A stretch of DNA of 23,597 nucleotides from Acholeplasmatales bacterium (GTDB lineage Bacteria; Bacillota_I; Bacilli_A; Acholeplasmatales; Anaeroplasmataceae), in NCBI GenBank assembly GCA_900770055.1, contig CAAGJD010000242.1, positions 1 to 23,597 of the forward strand. Reading direction: 5' to 3'. Positions within the stretch are counted from its first letter, which is position 1. Each line of letters begins with the position of its first letter. The notes below the pieces were generated by a model. It was not told the origin of the DNA, made no database searches, and saw only the letters and a list, made by a program, of their open reading frames with translations. Shown piece by piece: positions 1 to 8,045 of this stretch. The position numbers and the translations under genes were made by a program.

Positions 1-129
1 AGGGCTCGATGAATAAGAAAATGAACTTGAATTCTATAGTATTATAGAGTTTTATAGGTATTGTTGAACGGTTATTGGAAAATAATTAAATGAAAGATAA
101 ATTAGAATTTATAGAGTAGGTGGAGCAAT

Positions 130-615
130 ATGATGCAAAATATTATTATAAGAAAAATAAATAGTAATGAAGTAGAAGATGCTATGAATTTAGCATTGGA
201 AGTTTTTATGCAATTTGAAGCACCAGATTACGGTCCTAGAGGTGTTGATACTTTTAAAAAAGATATAGTTCAAAATGAAGAATATATAAAAAATGCTAAA
301 CTTGGAAATTGTCCTATCTATGGTGCATTTGATGGTGATAAAATCGTTGCCTTAATGGGTATGAGAAGTAATAAGACTCATATTAGCTTAGTATTTACAA
401 AAAAAGAATATCATAGAAGAGGAATAGCTAAATCTATTTTTAATTATTTATTAAATGACATAATAAATGGAAATCCAACATTAGAAGAAATAACATTAAA
501 TTCATCGCCCTATGGACTACCATTTTATTTAGCAATAGGTTTTATTCCTTTAAGTGATGAACAAGAAATAAATGGTATAAGATTCACTCCAATGAAATAT
601 ATCATAAAAAGATAA
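130..615 (+). CDS. GNAT-family N-acetyltransferase
   Basis: The gene encodes a 161-residue protein predicted to transfer an acetyl group from acetyl-CoA to an unknown small molecule or protein in the cytoplasm. The GNAT motif A is visible as a beta strand (ISLVFT, about 85-90) followed by the pyrophosphate-binding loop HRRGIA at 95-100, which fits Q/RxxGxG/A. The typical C-terminal strand and helix, N124 to YLAIGF at 133-138, is also present. A GGTGGAG ribosome-binding site lies just upstream. Two adjacent ATG codons (130 and 133) could start translation; 133 is equally plausible. The length is normal for a single-domain GNAT. It appears to be monocistronic and is followed by hairpins and a terminator. 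The substrate cannot be inferred. The family call is firm. Confidence 0.85.
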   Translation: MMQNIIIRKINSNEVEDAMNLALEVFMQFEAPDYGPRGVDTFKKDIVQNEEYIKNAKLGNCPIYGAFDGDKIVALMGMRSNKTHISLVFTKKEYHRRGIAKSIFNYLLNDIINGNPTLEEITLNSSPYGLPFYLAIGFIPLSDEQEINGIRFTPMKYIIKR

Positions 616-638
616 ATTCCTATTTATCGAGTAGTTGT

Positions 639-656
639 TAGTGTGGTTTCACACTA
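639..656. other. Short perfect hairpin downstream of the GNAT gene
   Basis: TAGTGTG at 639-645 pairs perfectly with CACACTA at 650-656 across a GTTT loop. It lacks a following T-tract, so it is more likely a 3' processing or stability hairpin than a terminator. A second small stem, AAGGC/GCCTT, follows at 685-702. Confidence 0.4.
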
Positions 657-712
657 TTAAGTAAAAATTATTTTAGACATAAATAAGGCCTCCGATAGCC
701 TTGTAATAGCAC

Positions 713-760
713 AAAAGAGGGACTAATAATACCAATTTGGTATCATTGTCCCCTTTTTTT
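713..760 (+). terminator. Rho-independent terminator
   Basis: The arms AAAAGAGGGAC and GTCCCCTTTT enclose a second palindromic stem, ATACCAA/TTGGTAT (731-743), giving a long hairpin that ends in seven T residues at 754-760. It ends transcription from the acetyltransferase gene and separates it from the hyp operon. Confidence 0.8.
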
Positions 761-836
761 CTTGATTCTCTATTTTTTTAGAGACAGTTCAAATCTTGAA
801 TTTGACATTTTTTTCTTTTTCTTTCTAATAATACTA

Positions 837-864
837 TTCAAAAAAAATATTTATATGATATACT
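837..864 (+). promoter_or_regulatory. Candidate extended -10 promoter of the hyp operon
   Basis: TGATATACT at 856-864 fits an extended -10 element (TG, one base, TATACT). A weak -35, TTCAAA at 837-842, lies 16 bases upstream. Initiation would fall at about 870, giving a very short leader that just includes the AAGGATGGA ribosome-binding site. A TTGACA at 802-807 is an alternative -35, but it lacks a good -10 at the right distance. Confidence 0.4.
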
Positions 865-886
865 TAAATCAAGGATGGATTTACGT

Positions 887-1558
887 ATGGATAATATAAA
901 AATAATAGAAATTAAAAAAAGCGTATTTGCTGATAATGATATTGAGGCAAATGAGCTTAGAAATGAATTACAGGGAAAGGGTGTCTTTTTACTTAATTTA
1001 ATGTCATCACCCGGAAGTGGAAAAACTACAACTTTAATTCGAACAATTAATGCATTAAAAAATGATATAAATATTGCTGTTATGGAAGCAGATATTGATT
1101 CTGATGTTGATGCGAAAAAAATATTGGATGCTACAGGTGTGCAATCAATACAGTTACATACCGGTGGCATGTGTCATTTAGATGCTGAAATGACTAAGCA
1201 GGGTCTTGATGGATTGGATATGAATAAGGTTGATCTTGTAATTTTAGAAAATGTGGGTAATTTAGTTTGTCCTGCAGAATTTGATACAGGATCATCAAAA
1301 AATTGTATGATTTTATCTGTGCCTGAGGGACATGATAAGCCTTTAAAATATCCTCTTATGTTTTCAATTTGTGATTTAGTTTTAATTAATAAAATTGATG
1401 TTTTACCATATTTTGATTTTGATATTGAGAAATGTAAAGCATTTATTAGGCAAAGAAATCCTAAGGCGGAAGTTATTCCTATTTGCGCAAAAACAGGTGA
1501 AGGAATTGATCAATTTGCAAAATGGATAAAAAAACAAATATTAGATTGGAGGAAATAA
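887..1558 (+). CDS. hypB: Nickel-insertion GTPase HypB
   Basis: HypB is the SIMIBI-class GTPase that, with HypA, delivers nickel to [NiFe]-hydrogenase and sometimes other nickel enzymes. Visible are the P-loop SSPGSGKTT (40-48), the metal-site residues C96-H97 in the GGMCHLDA motif, C128 in ENVGNLVCP, and the base-specificity motif NKID at 168-171. The His-rich or Cys-rich N-terminal nickel-storage extension found in some homologues is absent. An ATG at 875 is in frame, but it overlaps the ribosome-binding site. The ATG at 887 sits about 7 bases after GGATGGA and gives the usual HypB N-terminus, so 887 is preferred (223 residues). It is the first gene of a three-gene operon, with 3 bases before the next gene. 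Confidence 0.93.
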   Translation: MDNIKIIEIKKSVFADNDIEANELRNELQGKGVFLLNLMSSPGSGKTTTLIRTINALKNDINIAVMEADIDSDVDAKKILDATGVQSIQLHTGGMCHLDAEMTKQGLDGLDMNKVDLVILENVGNLVCPAEFDTGSSKNCMILSVPEGHDKPLKYPLMFSICDLVLINKIDVLPYFDFDIEKCKAFIRQRNPKAEVIPICAKTGEGIDQFAKWIKKQILDWRK

Positions 1559-1561
1559 GAA

Positions 1562-4393
1562 ATGCCTGAAATGAGTACTAAATATGTTCCAAAGCATATG
1601 GGAGATAAGAATCCCAATCCTAGACTATTAAAATTTGTTAGAAGAGTTACAGACCGCTTACCTGCAAAAATCAAGGGAGTAACAACAAATGATCCTGAAT
1701 ATTGGGGCTTTGCTTGTATATTTGAGGATGAGATGGATGAGGCTACAAGAGAATATTCATTTGATTTATTAGAAAAAATGAAGCTTCGTAAAAAATATTC
1801 ACTTGCTGAATTACAAAAAAAGATGAAGGCTGATTCAATAGAAAAGAAAGAAGAGCTTCAAAGAGTATTAACCATTCTATCTAAAATTGGAATGCTAGAA
1901 TATGATTATGGAGATAAATATACAAAGGATGGACCTATTCCTGGTACAACATATAATTTAGAGGATAGATTTTATTGGATTCCTTTATTTGTTCCTGGTT
2001 CAGCAGAATATACAAATATGTCTATTACCTTAATGGATAAGCATCCTGAATTAGCTATGTTTTTTGAAAGAATGACTTTTTTACCATTAGAGCATGTTAC
2101 AGCTATGGTTCCTCCTGGAGGGGGTGGAATTGGTATGCATGTTATTCCAGTTGAAAAAGCTATTTCTATGGAAAATAAGGCTATCGATATTGAAAAAATC
2201 TCATATTGGTTGAAAAGATATGAGGGTCATATTGGTGCATCAATTTGTTCTTGTAGATACGGAAGAAAAAAGCTAGATGAGGGCTGTGCAGATGATTATG
2301 AGGGCTGGTGTATTGGTGTAGGTGATATGGCAGATTATTGTCGTGAAACAGGCCGTGGCTATGATATTACCTATGAACAAGCTATGGAAATATTAAAGCG
2401 TGCAGAGGATAATGGATTTGTACACCAAATTACAAATATTGATGGTGAGGATAAAATTTTTGCTATCTGTAATTGTAATGTAAAAATATGTAATGCATTA
2501 CGTACATCTCAGCTGTTTAATACTCCTAATATGTCTGCATCTGCATATCGTGCTCATGTTGATAAGGAAAAATGTGTTGCGTGTGGTAGATGTGTTGAGT
2601 ATTGTCCTGCAGGAGCTTTGAAATTAGGACAAAAGCTTTGTAAGAAAAATGGAGAAGAGGTAGAGTATCCAAAGCAAGAATTACCAATTCGACCATTGAA
2701 GTGGAATAAAACAAAATGGGATGAAGATTATAGAGATAAAAATAGAATTAATTGTCATACTACAGGTACAGCTCCTTGTAAAACAGCATGTCCTGCTCAT
2801 ATTGCTGTACAGGGCTATATTAAAAAGGCTGCACAGGGTAAATACCGTGATGCTTTAGCTATTATAAAAAAAGAAAATCCATTTCCTGCCGTATGTGGTA
2901 GAATTTGTAATAGAAAATGTGAGGATGCTTGTACAAGAGGTACAATTGATCAAGCTGTTTCTATAGATGCAATTAAAAAATTTATTGCAGAACAGGACTT
3001 AAATGCTGAAACTCGTTATGTTCCAGAAATTGTAGTTGCTTCAAATAGAGGAAGATGGAAGGAAAAGATTGCTATTATTGGTGCTGGACCTGCAGGTTTA
3101 TCCTGTGCATTCTATTTGGCACAAATGGGATATTATCCAACTGTTTTTGAAAAAAATGAAAAGCCAGGTGGAATGCTAACCTATGGAATTCCTTCTTATA
3201 AGCTTGAAAAGGATGTAATTCAAGCAGAAATAGATATTATGAAGGAAATGGGAGTTGAAATTAAGCTTGGTGTTGAGGTTGGAAAAGATATTACAATTTC
3301 TGAGCTTAAAGAACAAGGATATAAAGCATTCTATATCGCGATAGGATGTCAAGGAGGAAAATTACCTGGAATTCCTGGTGAAGATAGTGAAGGAGTTACT
3401 ACAGCAGTTGATTTCTTAAGGGTTGCTAATTGTGGAGAAGAAACAGTTTCTGGAGAAGTTGTTGTTGTAGGTGGTGGAAATGTTGCAATTGATGCAGCAA
3501 GAGTATCTGCAAGAAGTGGTGCTAAAAAGGTAACAATGCTTTGTCTTGAATCACGTGATATTATGCCTGCTTCTAAAGAAGAAATTAAAGAGGCTTTAGA
3601 GGATGGTGTTATCATTAATTGTGGTTGGGGTCCAAAGGAGATTATCAGCGAAAATGGTAAGGTTAAATCAATTATTTTCAAAAAATGTAGTAGAGTATTT
3701 GATGAAAATAAGAAATTTGCCCCAATCTATGATGAAAAGGATACAATTACATTACCAGCAGATAAGGTTATTTTTGCTATTGGTCAATCTATAAAATGGG
3801 GCGAACTATTAAAGGGCACTAAGGTTGAATTTGGTCGTGGCAATAGTCCAATTGCTGATACATTAACATACCAAACAGCAGAAGAAGATATTTTTGTTGG
3901 TGGAGATGTTTTTACAGGTCCTAAATTTGCGATTGACGCAATTGCACAAGGACATGAGGCTGCAGAATCATTACATCGTTATGTTCAGCATGGTCATATG
4001 ACAATTGGTAGAAATAGAAGAGAATTCGTTCAATTGAATACGGATGATATTTTAGTAGAAAGCTATGATAATTCTTCTAGACAAGAAGCTGGAATGGATG
4101 AAAATGTTGAAGATAAATTTAAGGATGCACATAAAACATTAACAGAAGAACAAATCAAAAAGGAAACATCTCGTTGCTTAGGCTGTGGTGTAACAATTGT
4201 GGACGAAAATCGTTGTATTGGCTGTGGTATTTGTACTACAAAATGTCCATTTGATGCTATTGAATTACATAGAGATCATCCAGAAGCTTCAAAGATGGTT
4301 AAGGCAGAAGATAAATTTAAGCATATTTTACCTTATTTTTTGAAAAATCAATTTAAAATTGTAAGAAAACCAAAGGCTAAAAAGGAAAAATGA
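1562..4393 (+). CDS. Multi-cluster Fe-S/FAD NAD(P)-dependent oxidoreductase (GltD-like) in the hyp operon
   Basis: This is a 943-residue cytoplasmic electron-transfer protein. Residues 1-320 form an unusual N-terminal domain with cysteine groups at 229/231, 242, 250, 260, 303/305 and 310. A 4Fe-4S ferredoxin motif follows (C338, C341, C344, C348). Next is the GltD/NfnB-type Fe-S region (C406, C410, C445, C449, C453, C457). The FAD dinucleotide fold is GAGPAG at 507-512, the NAD(P) fold is GGGNVAID at 637-644, and the second FAD motif is GGDVFTGP at 780-787. A C-terminal ferredoxin domain (C872, C875, then C885, C888, C891, C895) completes the chain. The family moves electrons between NAD(P)H and ferredoxin-like partners. 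Its place between hypB and hypA, 3 bases from each, suggests a role linked to a nickel enzyme or hydrogenase, but no hydrogenase gene is in the window. The exact partner is unknown. Confidence 0.88.
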   Translation: MPEMSTKYVPKHMGDKNPNPRLLKFVRRVTDRLPAKIKGVTTNDPEYWGFACIFEDEMDEATREYSFDLLEKMKLRKKYSLAELQKKMKADSIEKKEELQRVLTILSKIGMLEYDYGDKYTKDGPIPGTTYNLEDRFYWIPLFVPGSAEYTNMSITLMDKHPELAMFFERMTFLPLEHVTAMVPPGGGGIGMHVIPVEKAISMENKAIDIEKISYWLKRYEGHIGASICSCRYGRKKLDEGCADDYEGWCIGVGDMADYCRETGRGYDITYEQAMEILKRAEDNGFVHQITNIDGEDKIFAICNCNVKICNALRTSQLFNTPNMSASAYRAHVDKEKCVACGRCVEYCPAGALKLGQKLCKKNGEEVEYPKQELPIRPLKWNKTKWDEDYRDKNRINCHTTGTAPCKTACPAHIAVQGYIKKAAQGKYRDALAIIKKENPFPAVCGRICNRKCEDACTRGTIDQAVSIDAIKKFIAEQDLNAETRYVPEIVVASNRGRWKEKIAIIGAGPAGLSCAFYLAQMGYYPTVFEKNEKPGGMLTYGIPSYKLEKDVIQAEIDIMKEMGVEIKLGVEVGKDITISELKEQGYKAFYIAIGCQGGKLPGIPGEDSEGVTTAVDFLRVANCGEETVSGEVVVVGGGNVAIDAARVSARSGAKKVTMLCLESRDIMPASKEEIKEALEDGVIINCGWGPKEIISENGKVKSIIFKKCSRVFDENKKFAPIYDEKDTITLPADKVIFAIGQSIKWGELLKGTKVEFGRGNSPIADTLTYQTAEEDIFVGGDVFTGPKFAIDAIAQGHEAAESLHRYVQHGHMTIGRNRREFVQLNTDDILVESYDNSSRQEAGMDENVEDKFKDAHKTLTEEQIKKETSRCLGCGVTIVDENRCIGCGICTTKCPFDAIELHRDHPEASKMVKAEDKFKHILPYFLKNQFKIVRKPKAKKEK

Positions 4394-4396
4394 TAA

Positions 4397-4747
4397 ATGC
4401 ATGAATTGGGTGTTGTTTTTCACATAATAAAAAGTATTAATAAAATTGCTGTAGAGAATAATATACATCATATAAATTCAGTTACACTTCAAATAGGAGA
4501 AGTAAGTACAGCAGTTCCGTATTTGGTTGAGGATTGTTGGAACTGGGCGGTAAAAAAAGAGGATATTTTAAAGAATGCCATTTTGCATATTGAAAAAATT
4601 GAAGCAATTACATTTTGTGAAGATTGTAAAAAAGAATATTCTACAGTAAAATATGCAAAAATTTGCCCTCATTGTGGTAGTGATCACACATTCTTGAAAA
4701 CAGGAAATGAAATAAATATTAAAGAAATAGAAGTAATTGACGAATGA
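4397..4747 (+). CDS. hypA: Nickel-delivery protein HypA
   Basis: HypA is the nickel metallochaperone that works with HypB to load nickel into the large subunit of [NiFe]-hydrogenase. The protein is 116 residues, normal for the family. The N-terminal MHE motif, whose His2 binds nickel, is intact, which fixes the start. The structural zinc site is C74xxC77 and C90xxC93. It begins 3 bases after the stop of the oxidoreductase gene, and the ribosome-binding site AAAGGAAA is embedded in that gene's end. It ends in TGA and has no immediate terminator; the next hairpin with T-tract is at 4951. It is probably co-transcribed with hypB and the oxidoreductase. Confidence 0.93.
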   Translation: MHELGVVFHIIKSINKIAVENNIHHINSVTLQIGEVSTAVPYLVEDCWNWAVKKEDILKNAILHIEKIEAITFCEDCKKEYSTVKYAKICPHCGSDHTFLKTGNEINIKEIEVIDE

Positions 4748-4778
4748 TCCAAACAAGATTAAGTATTATACTCAATAA

Positions 4779-4892
4779 TTAATACTGGAGACTTATAATT
4801 ATCTTCATAAAGCTGTTGAGTTATATTCAGAAATAAATTCATTTACTTATATCTGGTATCAAGTAGACTATACCAATAAAAAAATAAGTTAG
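4779..4892 (+). pseudogene. Possible remnant of a decayed coding sequence
   Basis: The 350-base gap between hypA and the next gene holds a 37-codon open stretch without a start codon. Its translation has protein-like composition (ETYNYLHKAVELYSEINSF and onward) before a TAG at 4890-4892. No family is recognised. It may be the tail of a deleted gene or chance. The rest of the gap holds only the terminator at 4951 and the promoter near 5013. Confidence 0.2.
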
Positions 4893-4950
4893 TTATTATG
4901 CTTTGGTTTCTTACTCTGGAAAGATAGTTTATAAAATTATTAATAGTATT

Positions 4951-4979
4951 TAGAATCAGTCATAATGGCTGATTCTTTT
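4951..4979 (+). terminator. Rho-independent terminator after the hyp operon
   Basis: AGAATCAG (4952-4959) pairs with CTGATTCT (4969-4976), followed by a short T-run. It probably ends read-through from hypA. Confidence 0.7.
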
Positions 4980-5009
4980 ATGTCTTTGGAAATAAAAATA
5001 GAGTACTTG

Positions 5010-5018
5010 TGGTATAAT
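5010..5018 (+). promoter_or_regulatory. Extended -10 promoter for the following gene
   Basis: TGGTATAAT is a perfect extended -10 box (TATAAT at 5013-5018). No good -35 stands 17 bases upstream, which extended -10 promoters tolerate. It would drive the gene starting at 5098 with a leader of about 75 bases. Confidence 0.55.
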
Positions 5019-5097
5019 ATTAGTCGAACTATTAAGCATTTTTATTTGCTTCAATAATTAAATAAATTAAAAGTTATTGAGTAGATGGAGGTTTAAT

Positions 5098-5601
5098 ATG
5101 ATTAAAAACCATAAGGAAAAACAACCACTTCCATTATATATAATGGTTTCTATACCAGAAGCCAAGGAAGAAAATATATGGATTGAACCAATAGTTTTAG
5201 GCGTATTTGAGACTAAAGAATTAGCTCGTGAAGCATGGAAAAGTAGAACACCTGATTATAAAGATATAAGAGCAAAGACAATTCACATTTATTATGAGAA
5301 AATGCAAACAACACGTACTAAAGCCCCTAATACTTTATATGCTAAAATGATTTATTATGTAGAACAATTTGGTAAAAATAAACCATTACAATTTACATTT
5401 ATTCCATGGTGGGATGGTTTTTATGAGGACGAAGAAAATATAATTTATACTTATGAAAGAAAAGAAACCGAAGCTGCTTTATGTGAAGAGATGGGATGGA
5501 TTTATCATTGTGGAAATTATCCTTTTGTTACAAAATTGGAATTGAATAAATTAACAAGAATACCAATACCTTTATATGATAAAGATGGAAATAAGAGATA
5601 A
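5098..5601 (+). CDS. Hypothetical protein, 167 residues
   Basis: I do not recognise a family. The protein is soluble-looking, without a signal peptide or membrane segment, and rich in aromatic residues in its second half (FIPWWDGFYEDEE and onward). The reading frame opens at a TTG (5077), but GATGGAGG at 5084-5091 followed by ATG at 5098 makes 5098 the likely start. It has its own promoter and stands alone. The leader contains the 13-base sequence AAGTTATTGAGTA, which recurs before the acetyltransferase gene at 6918. It is probably an accessory gene. Confidence 0.6.
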   Translation: MIKNHKEKQPLPLYIMVSIPEAKEENIWIEPIVLGVFETKELAREAWKSRTPDYKDIRAKTIHIYYEKMQTTRTKAPNTLYAKMIYYVEQFGKNKPLQFTFIPWWDGFYEDEENIIYTYERKETEAALCEEMGWIYHCGNYPFVTKLELNKLTRIPIPLYDKDGNKR

Positions 5602-5702
5602 ATTAAAATGTCACATTTAGATCTGTAAATTTGTTTTGTATATGAAAAAATAATAATTCTCTTAAGAAGAGATAGTATTCTAATGCGTTTATAAAAATAG
5701 TG

Positions 5703-5711
5703 TGATATAAA
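5703..5711 (+). promoter_or_regulatory. Candidate extended -10 promoter of the lipoprotein gene
   Basis: TGATATAAA has the TG dinucleotide one base before TATAAA (5706-5711). It lies about 65 bases before the lipoprotein start codon. No clear -35 is visible. The 175 bases between the two genes otherwise hold only a small TCTCTT/AAGAGA inverted repeat near 5660. Confidence 0.35.
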
Positions 5712-5776
5712 TATAGGTGTAATTAGTTCCAATAAAAATTGACTTTTATTTGTTGTATTAATAGGAGGTTTATTTA

Positions 5777-6865
5777 ATGAAGAAAATAATTATTAGAATG
5801 TTTTTAATAGTATTAACTTTAGGAATGATTGGATGTACAGTGCCTGTTCCACCGTCTCCATTTGAACCTTCTTGTATTGGGGATATATTTGATTATGGAT
5901 ATGAAAATGTCTCATTAGATGAAGCTAAAGGATATAAGATTTCAATAGATAGATTGAAAGAAGAAACATTTTATAATGAATTTAAGCATTTAAAAGTAAC
6001 AATAGCTGAATCAATTGACAAACTAGAAGAAACCATAATTCATAAAATTTATTTTCATGATGCTAGTTTTAATAAAAATCATTACATTAATTTCTATGGA
6101 CAAGAAGAAGATATAGAATATGCAAAAGTTTGGTTTCAAGGTAGTATTTATGACATGGAAACAAATGTGGAGTTATTTGATACTTTAATAAAATATCTTT
6201 TAAATCAAGTCCCTGAAGAGAACCATTTTCTAAGAAACCAATTAGGCTGTGAATGGTTAAAAGAACTAGAGGTTGAAGACATTAAAAAAATTAAAACAAT
6301 AACTGAATATGTTGGTGTTGCTCCAGGATCATTTAAAGATATTAACAGTTCAATTGATAATAATGTAATTAGAAATATTTTGGAAAAATACTATTGGCTA
6401 GATACAACTCCAATTTATGGGGAAGATGCAATGGATGTTCCTGGTGGTACTAATTATATAACACAATTTATTATGAATGATGGAACAATTAAGGAACTAG
6501 AAATTAATAATGGCGTTTATTATGATAATGAAGGTGGATTCTTTAAATTGAAATATGTTCCAAAATTTAGTGAAAATGATGAATATGAAAGTAGTTATGG
6601 ATTTATAACTTATCAAGATACTTTTGAATTATACACATTAGATGGATTAAGATTAGGAAGTTTTAGTGGTCTATCAGAATATGAATTTATTAAATATCCA
6701 TATGACTACATTGAGGACAATGAAGATTTAGGATACATTGAAACTGAATTTGGTAGATTATATATACATAGTGAAAATATTTTCTATATGAAAGAGAACA
6801 ATATTCATACATATTATTTAGTCGTTGGAGAAAAGAATTTTAATGATATTTTTTCAGGCAATTAA
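5777..6865 (+). CDS. Predicted lipoprotein of unknown function, 362 residues
   Basis: The N-terminus (MKKIIIRMFL, a hydrophobic stretch, then GMIGC) is a type II signal peptide with the lipobox cysteine at residue 20. The mature protein should therefore be lipid-anchored on the outer face of the membrane. A short proline-rich linker (VPVPPSPFEP) follows the cysteine. The rest is acidic and rich in Tyr and Asp, with no domain I can name. AGGAGG at 5763-5768 precedes the ATG at good spacing. It is flanked by other small accessory genes in the same strand, apparently each with its own leader. There is no evidence for a partner or substrate. Confidence 0.7.
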   Translation: MKKIIIRMFLIVLTLGMIGCTVPVPPSPFEPSCIGDIFDYGYENVSLDEAKGYKISIDRLKEETFYNEFKHLKVTIAESIDKLEETIIHKIYFHDASFNKNHYINFYGQEEDIEYAKVWFQGSIYDMETNVELFDTLIKYLLNQVPEENHFLRNQLGCEWLKELEVEDIKKIKTITEYVGVAPGSFKDINSSIDNNVIRNILEKYYWLDTTPIYGEDAMDVPGGTNYITQFIMNDGTIKELEINNGVYYDNEGGFFKLKYVPKFSENDEYESSYGFITYQDTFELYTLDGLRLGSFSGLSEYEFIKYPYDYIEDNEDLGYIETEFGRLYIHSENIFYMKENNIHTYYLVVGEKNFNDIFSGN

Positions 6866-6917
6866 TAATGAAAATATATACAAATTATAAGTTATTGAGT
6901 AAGAAAGGTGATTAAAG

Positions 6918-7418
6918 ATGGATTTTAAATTAGTTGAAATGGAAGATAAAGATATTCCAACATTTAAAAAAGAAATTCAAGAAGCATTTCAAAAAGGATT
7001 TGAAGAAGTTTATGGTTCAACTGAAGTAATAATACTTCCTGAAGCTGATATAGATCAATCATTGAACACAAAAGGTGCAATAGCGTATAAAGCACTATTA
7101 GATAATAAATTAGTTGGTGGAGCTGTTGTAGTAATAAATGAAAAAACACAACAAAATGATTTACATTTAATCTATGTAAAACATGGTAATCAAAAAAAAG
7201 AAATAGGGAAATTAATGTGGGTTGAAATAGAAAAATTACATCCTAAAACTGAAGTTTGGGAAACTTGTACACCGTACTTTGAAAAGCGTAATATCCATTT
7301 TTATGCAAATAAATGTAAGTTTAATATTGTAGAATATTTAAGACAAATAGAATAAGAAGGCTTCATTGGTGATGCTTGAGAAGGAATGCTTGTTTTTCAA
7401 AAAGTAATGAAACGATAA
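6918..7418 (+). pseudogene. GNAT-family acetyltransferase, C-terminally truncated and probably inactive
   Basis: The intact reading frame runs 6918-7355 (145 residues) and clearly belongs to a GNAT family (EAFQKGFEEVYG, then CTPYFEKRNIHFYANKC). Two things suggest decay. The acetyl-CoA loop, expected as QxxGxGK, reads QKKEIGK at 92-98, with Glu in place of the first Gly. The frame also stops at TAA 7353-7355, yet continues past a further TGA (7377-7379) into a tail reading GMLVFQKVMKR that ends at 7416-7418. From memory, intact relatives end in a very similar tail. The ribosome-binding site is AAAGGTGA. It may still make a short protein, but I infer loss of function. Confidence 0.6.
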
Positions 7419-7490
7419 TATTCAAATTTATAATCAGAACAACAATGCCAAAACAGGGTGTATTCAAAAAATGATAGTGTGTTTGCATTT

Positions 7491-7526
7491 TGTATTAAAA
7501 TGGTCCATCTTTTCCATATTGAAAGA
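7491..7526. repeat. Dispersed repeat, copy 1
   Basis: A stretch of about 36 bases beginning TGTATTAAAATGGTCCATC recurs with four mismatches at 22964-22999. Both copies lie between a gene end and a terminator hairpin. It may be an end of a lost insertion sequence or a repeated RNA element. Confidence 0.6.
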
Positions 7527-7556
7527 ACAATACATCATTCTATATTTTATAATAGA

Positions 7557-7603
7557 AAAAGCAATTATATCAATCATCAAGGTGATAGCATATAATTGCT
7601 TTT
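7557..7603. terminator. Bidirectional terminator between convergent genes
   Basis: AAAAGCAATTATAT (7557-7570) is perfectly complementary to ATATAATTGCTTTT (7590-7603), and the loop holds a small inner ATCA/TGAT stem. T-runs on the plus strand and A-runs upstream let it end transcription from both the acetyltransferase remnant and the minus-strand regulator gene. Confidence 0.85.
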
Positions 7604-7621
7604 ATTTTAGTAATAGGTAAA

Positions 7622-7996
7622 TTATTGTTCTTTGAATTTATTATACATTTTCTTTATTGCATAAAATGATTCTTCTGATAAATCATGCTCTATTTTACAG
7701 GCATCAGCTTCGGCAATAGTCTCATCAACACCAAGCTTAATTAATAAAGAAGTAAGTATATTATGTCTTTCAAATATTTTTTCAGCTTCCTTAAGCCCTA
7801 TTTCAGTTAAGTGAATATGACTATTTGCATCAATTGTTACATACCCTTCTTGTTTTAATTTTTTAAGGGCAATTGATACAGATGGTTTTGAAAATCCTAA
7901 ATCATTTACAATATCGATTGCGTGGATTTCATTTGATGTTCTTGAAAGCTTTAAAATTGACTCTAAATAATCTTGACCAGACTCTAATAGTGGCAT
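7622..7996 (-). CDS. DtxR/MntR-family metal-dependent transcriptional regulator
   Basis: This 124-residue protein has an N-terminal winged helix-turn-helix (about 5-65) and a short metal-binding dimerisation domain, without the SH3-like third domain of DtxR. Candidate metal ligands are D9, E12, H78, C100, E103 and H104. The C-x-x-E-H arrangement at 100-104 resembles the iron-type DtxR site (Cys, Glu, His) rather than the Glu-x-x-Glu-His of Bacillus MntR, so the metal may be iron rather than manganese. This is inference from alignment in mind. AGAGGTGAT precedes the ATG. It is transcribed alone, towards a bidirectional terminator and away from the helicase gene. No metal transporter is adjacent, so its targets are elsewhere. 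Confidence 0.85.
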   Translation of the reverse strand: MPLLESGQDYLESILKLSRTSNEIHAIDIVNDLGFSKPSVSIALKKLKQEGYVTIDANSHIHLTEIGLKEAEKIFERHNILTSLLIKLGVDETIAEADACKIEHDLSEESFYAIKKMYNKFKEQ

Positions 7997-8016
7997 AATA
8001 TCACCTCTTTTTGCTA

Positions 8017-8025
8017 ATTATACCA
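8017..8025 (-). promoter_or_regulatory. Promoter of the DtxR-like regulator
   Basis: On the minus strand the sequence reads TGGTATAAT, a perfect extended -10 element, about 20 bases before the ATG. A TTTATT lies 17 bases further upstream as a weak -35. Confidence 0.6.
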
Positions 8026-8045
8026 AATTTTTGTTTTACAATAAA

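Noticed and set aside
802..807. TTGACA as the -35 of the hyp operon promoter
   Set aside because: The perfect hexamer has only TAATAA-like sequence 18 bases downstream; the extended -10 at 856-864 is better, though not decisive.
3349..3681. Minus-strand ORF of 110 codons inside the oxidoreductase gene
   Set aside because: It lies wholly within a gene whose FAD and NAD(P) motifs are clear on the other strand; low-complexity composition typical of antisense shadows.
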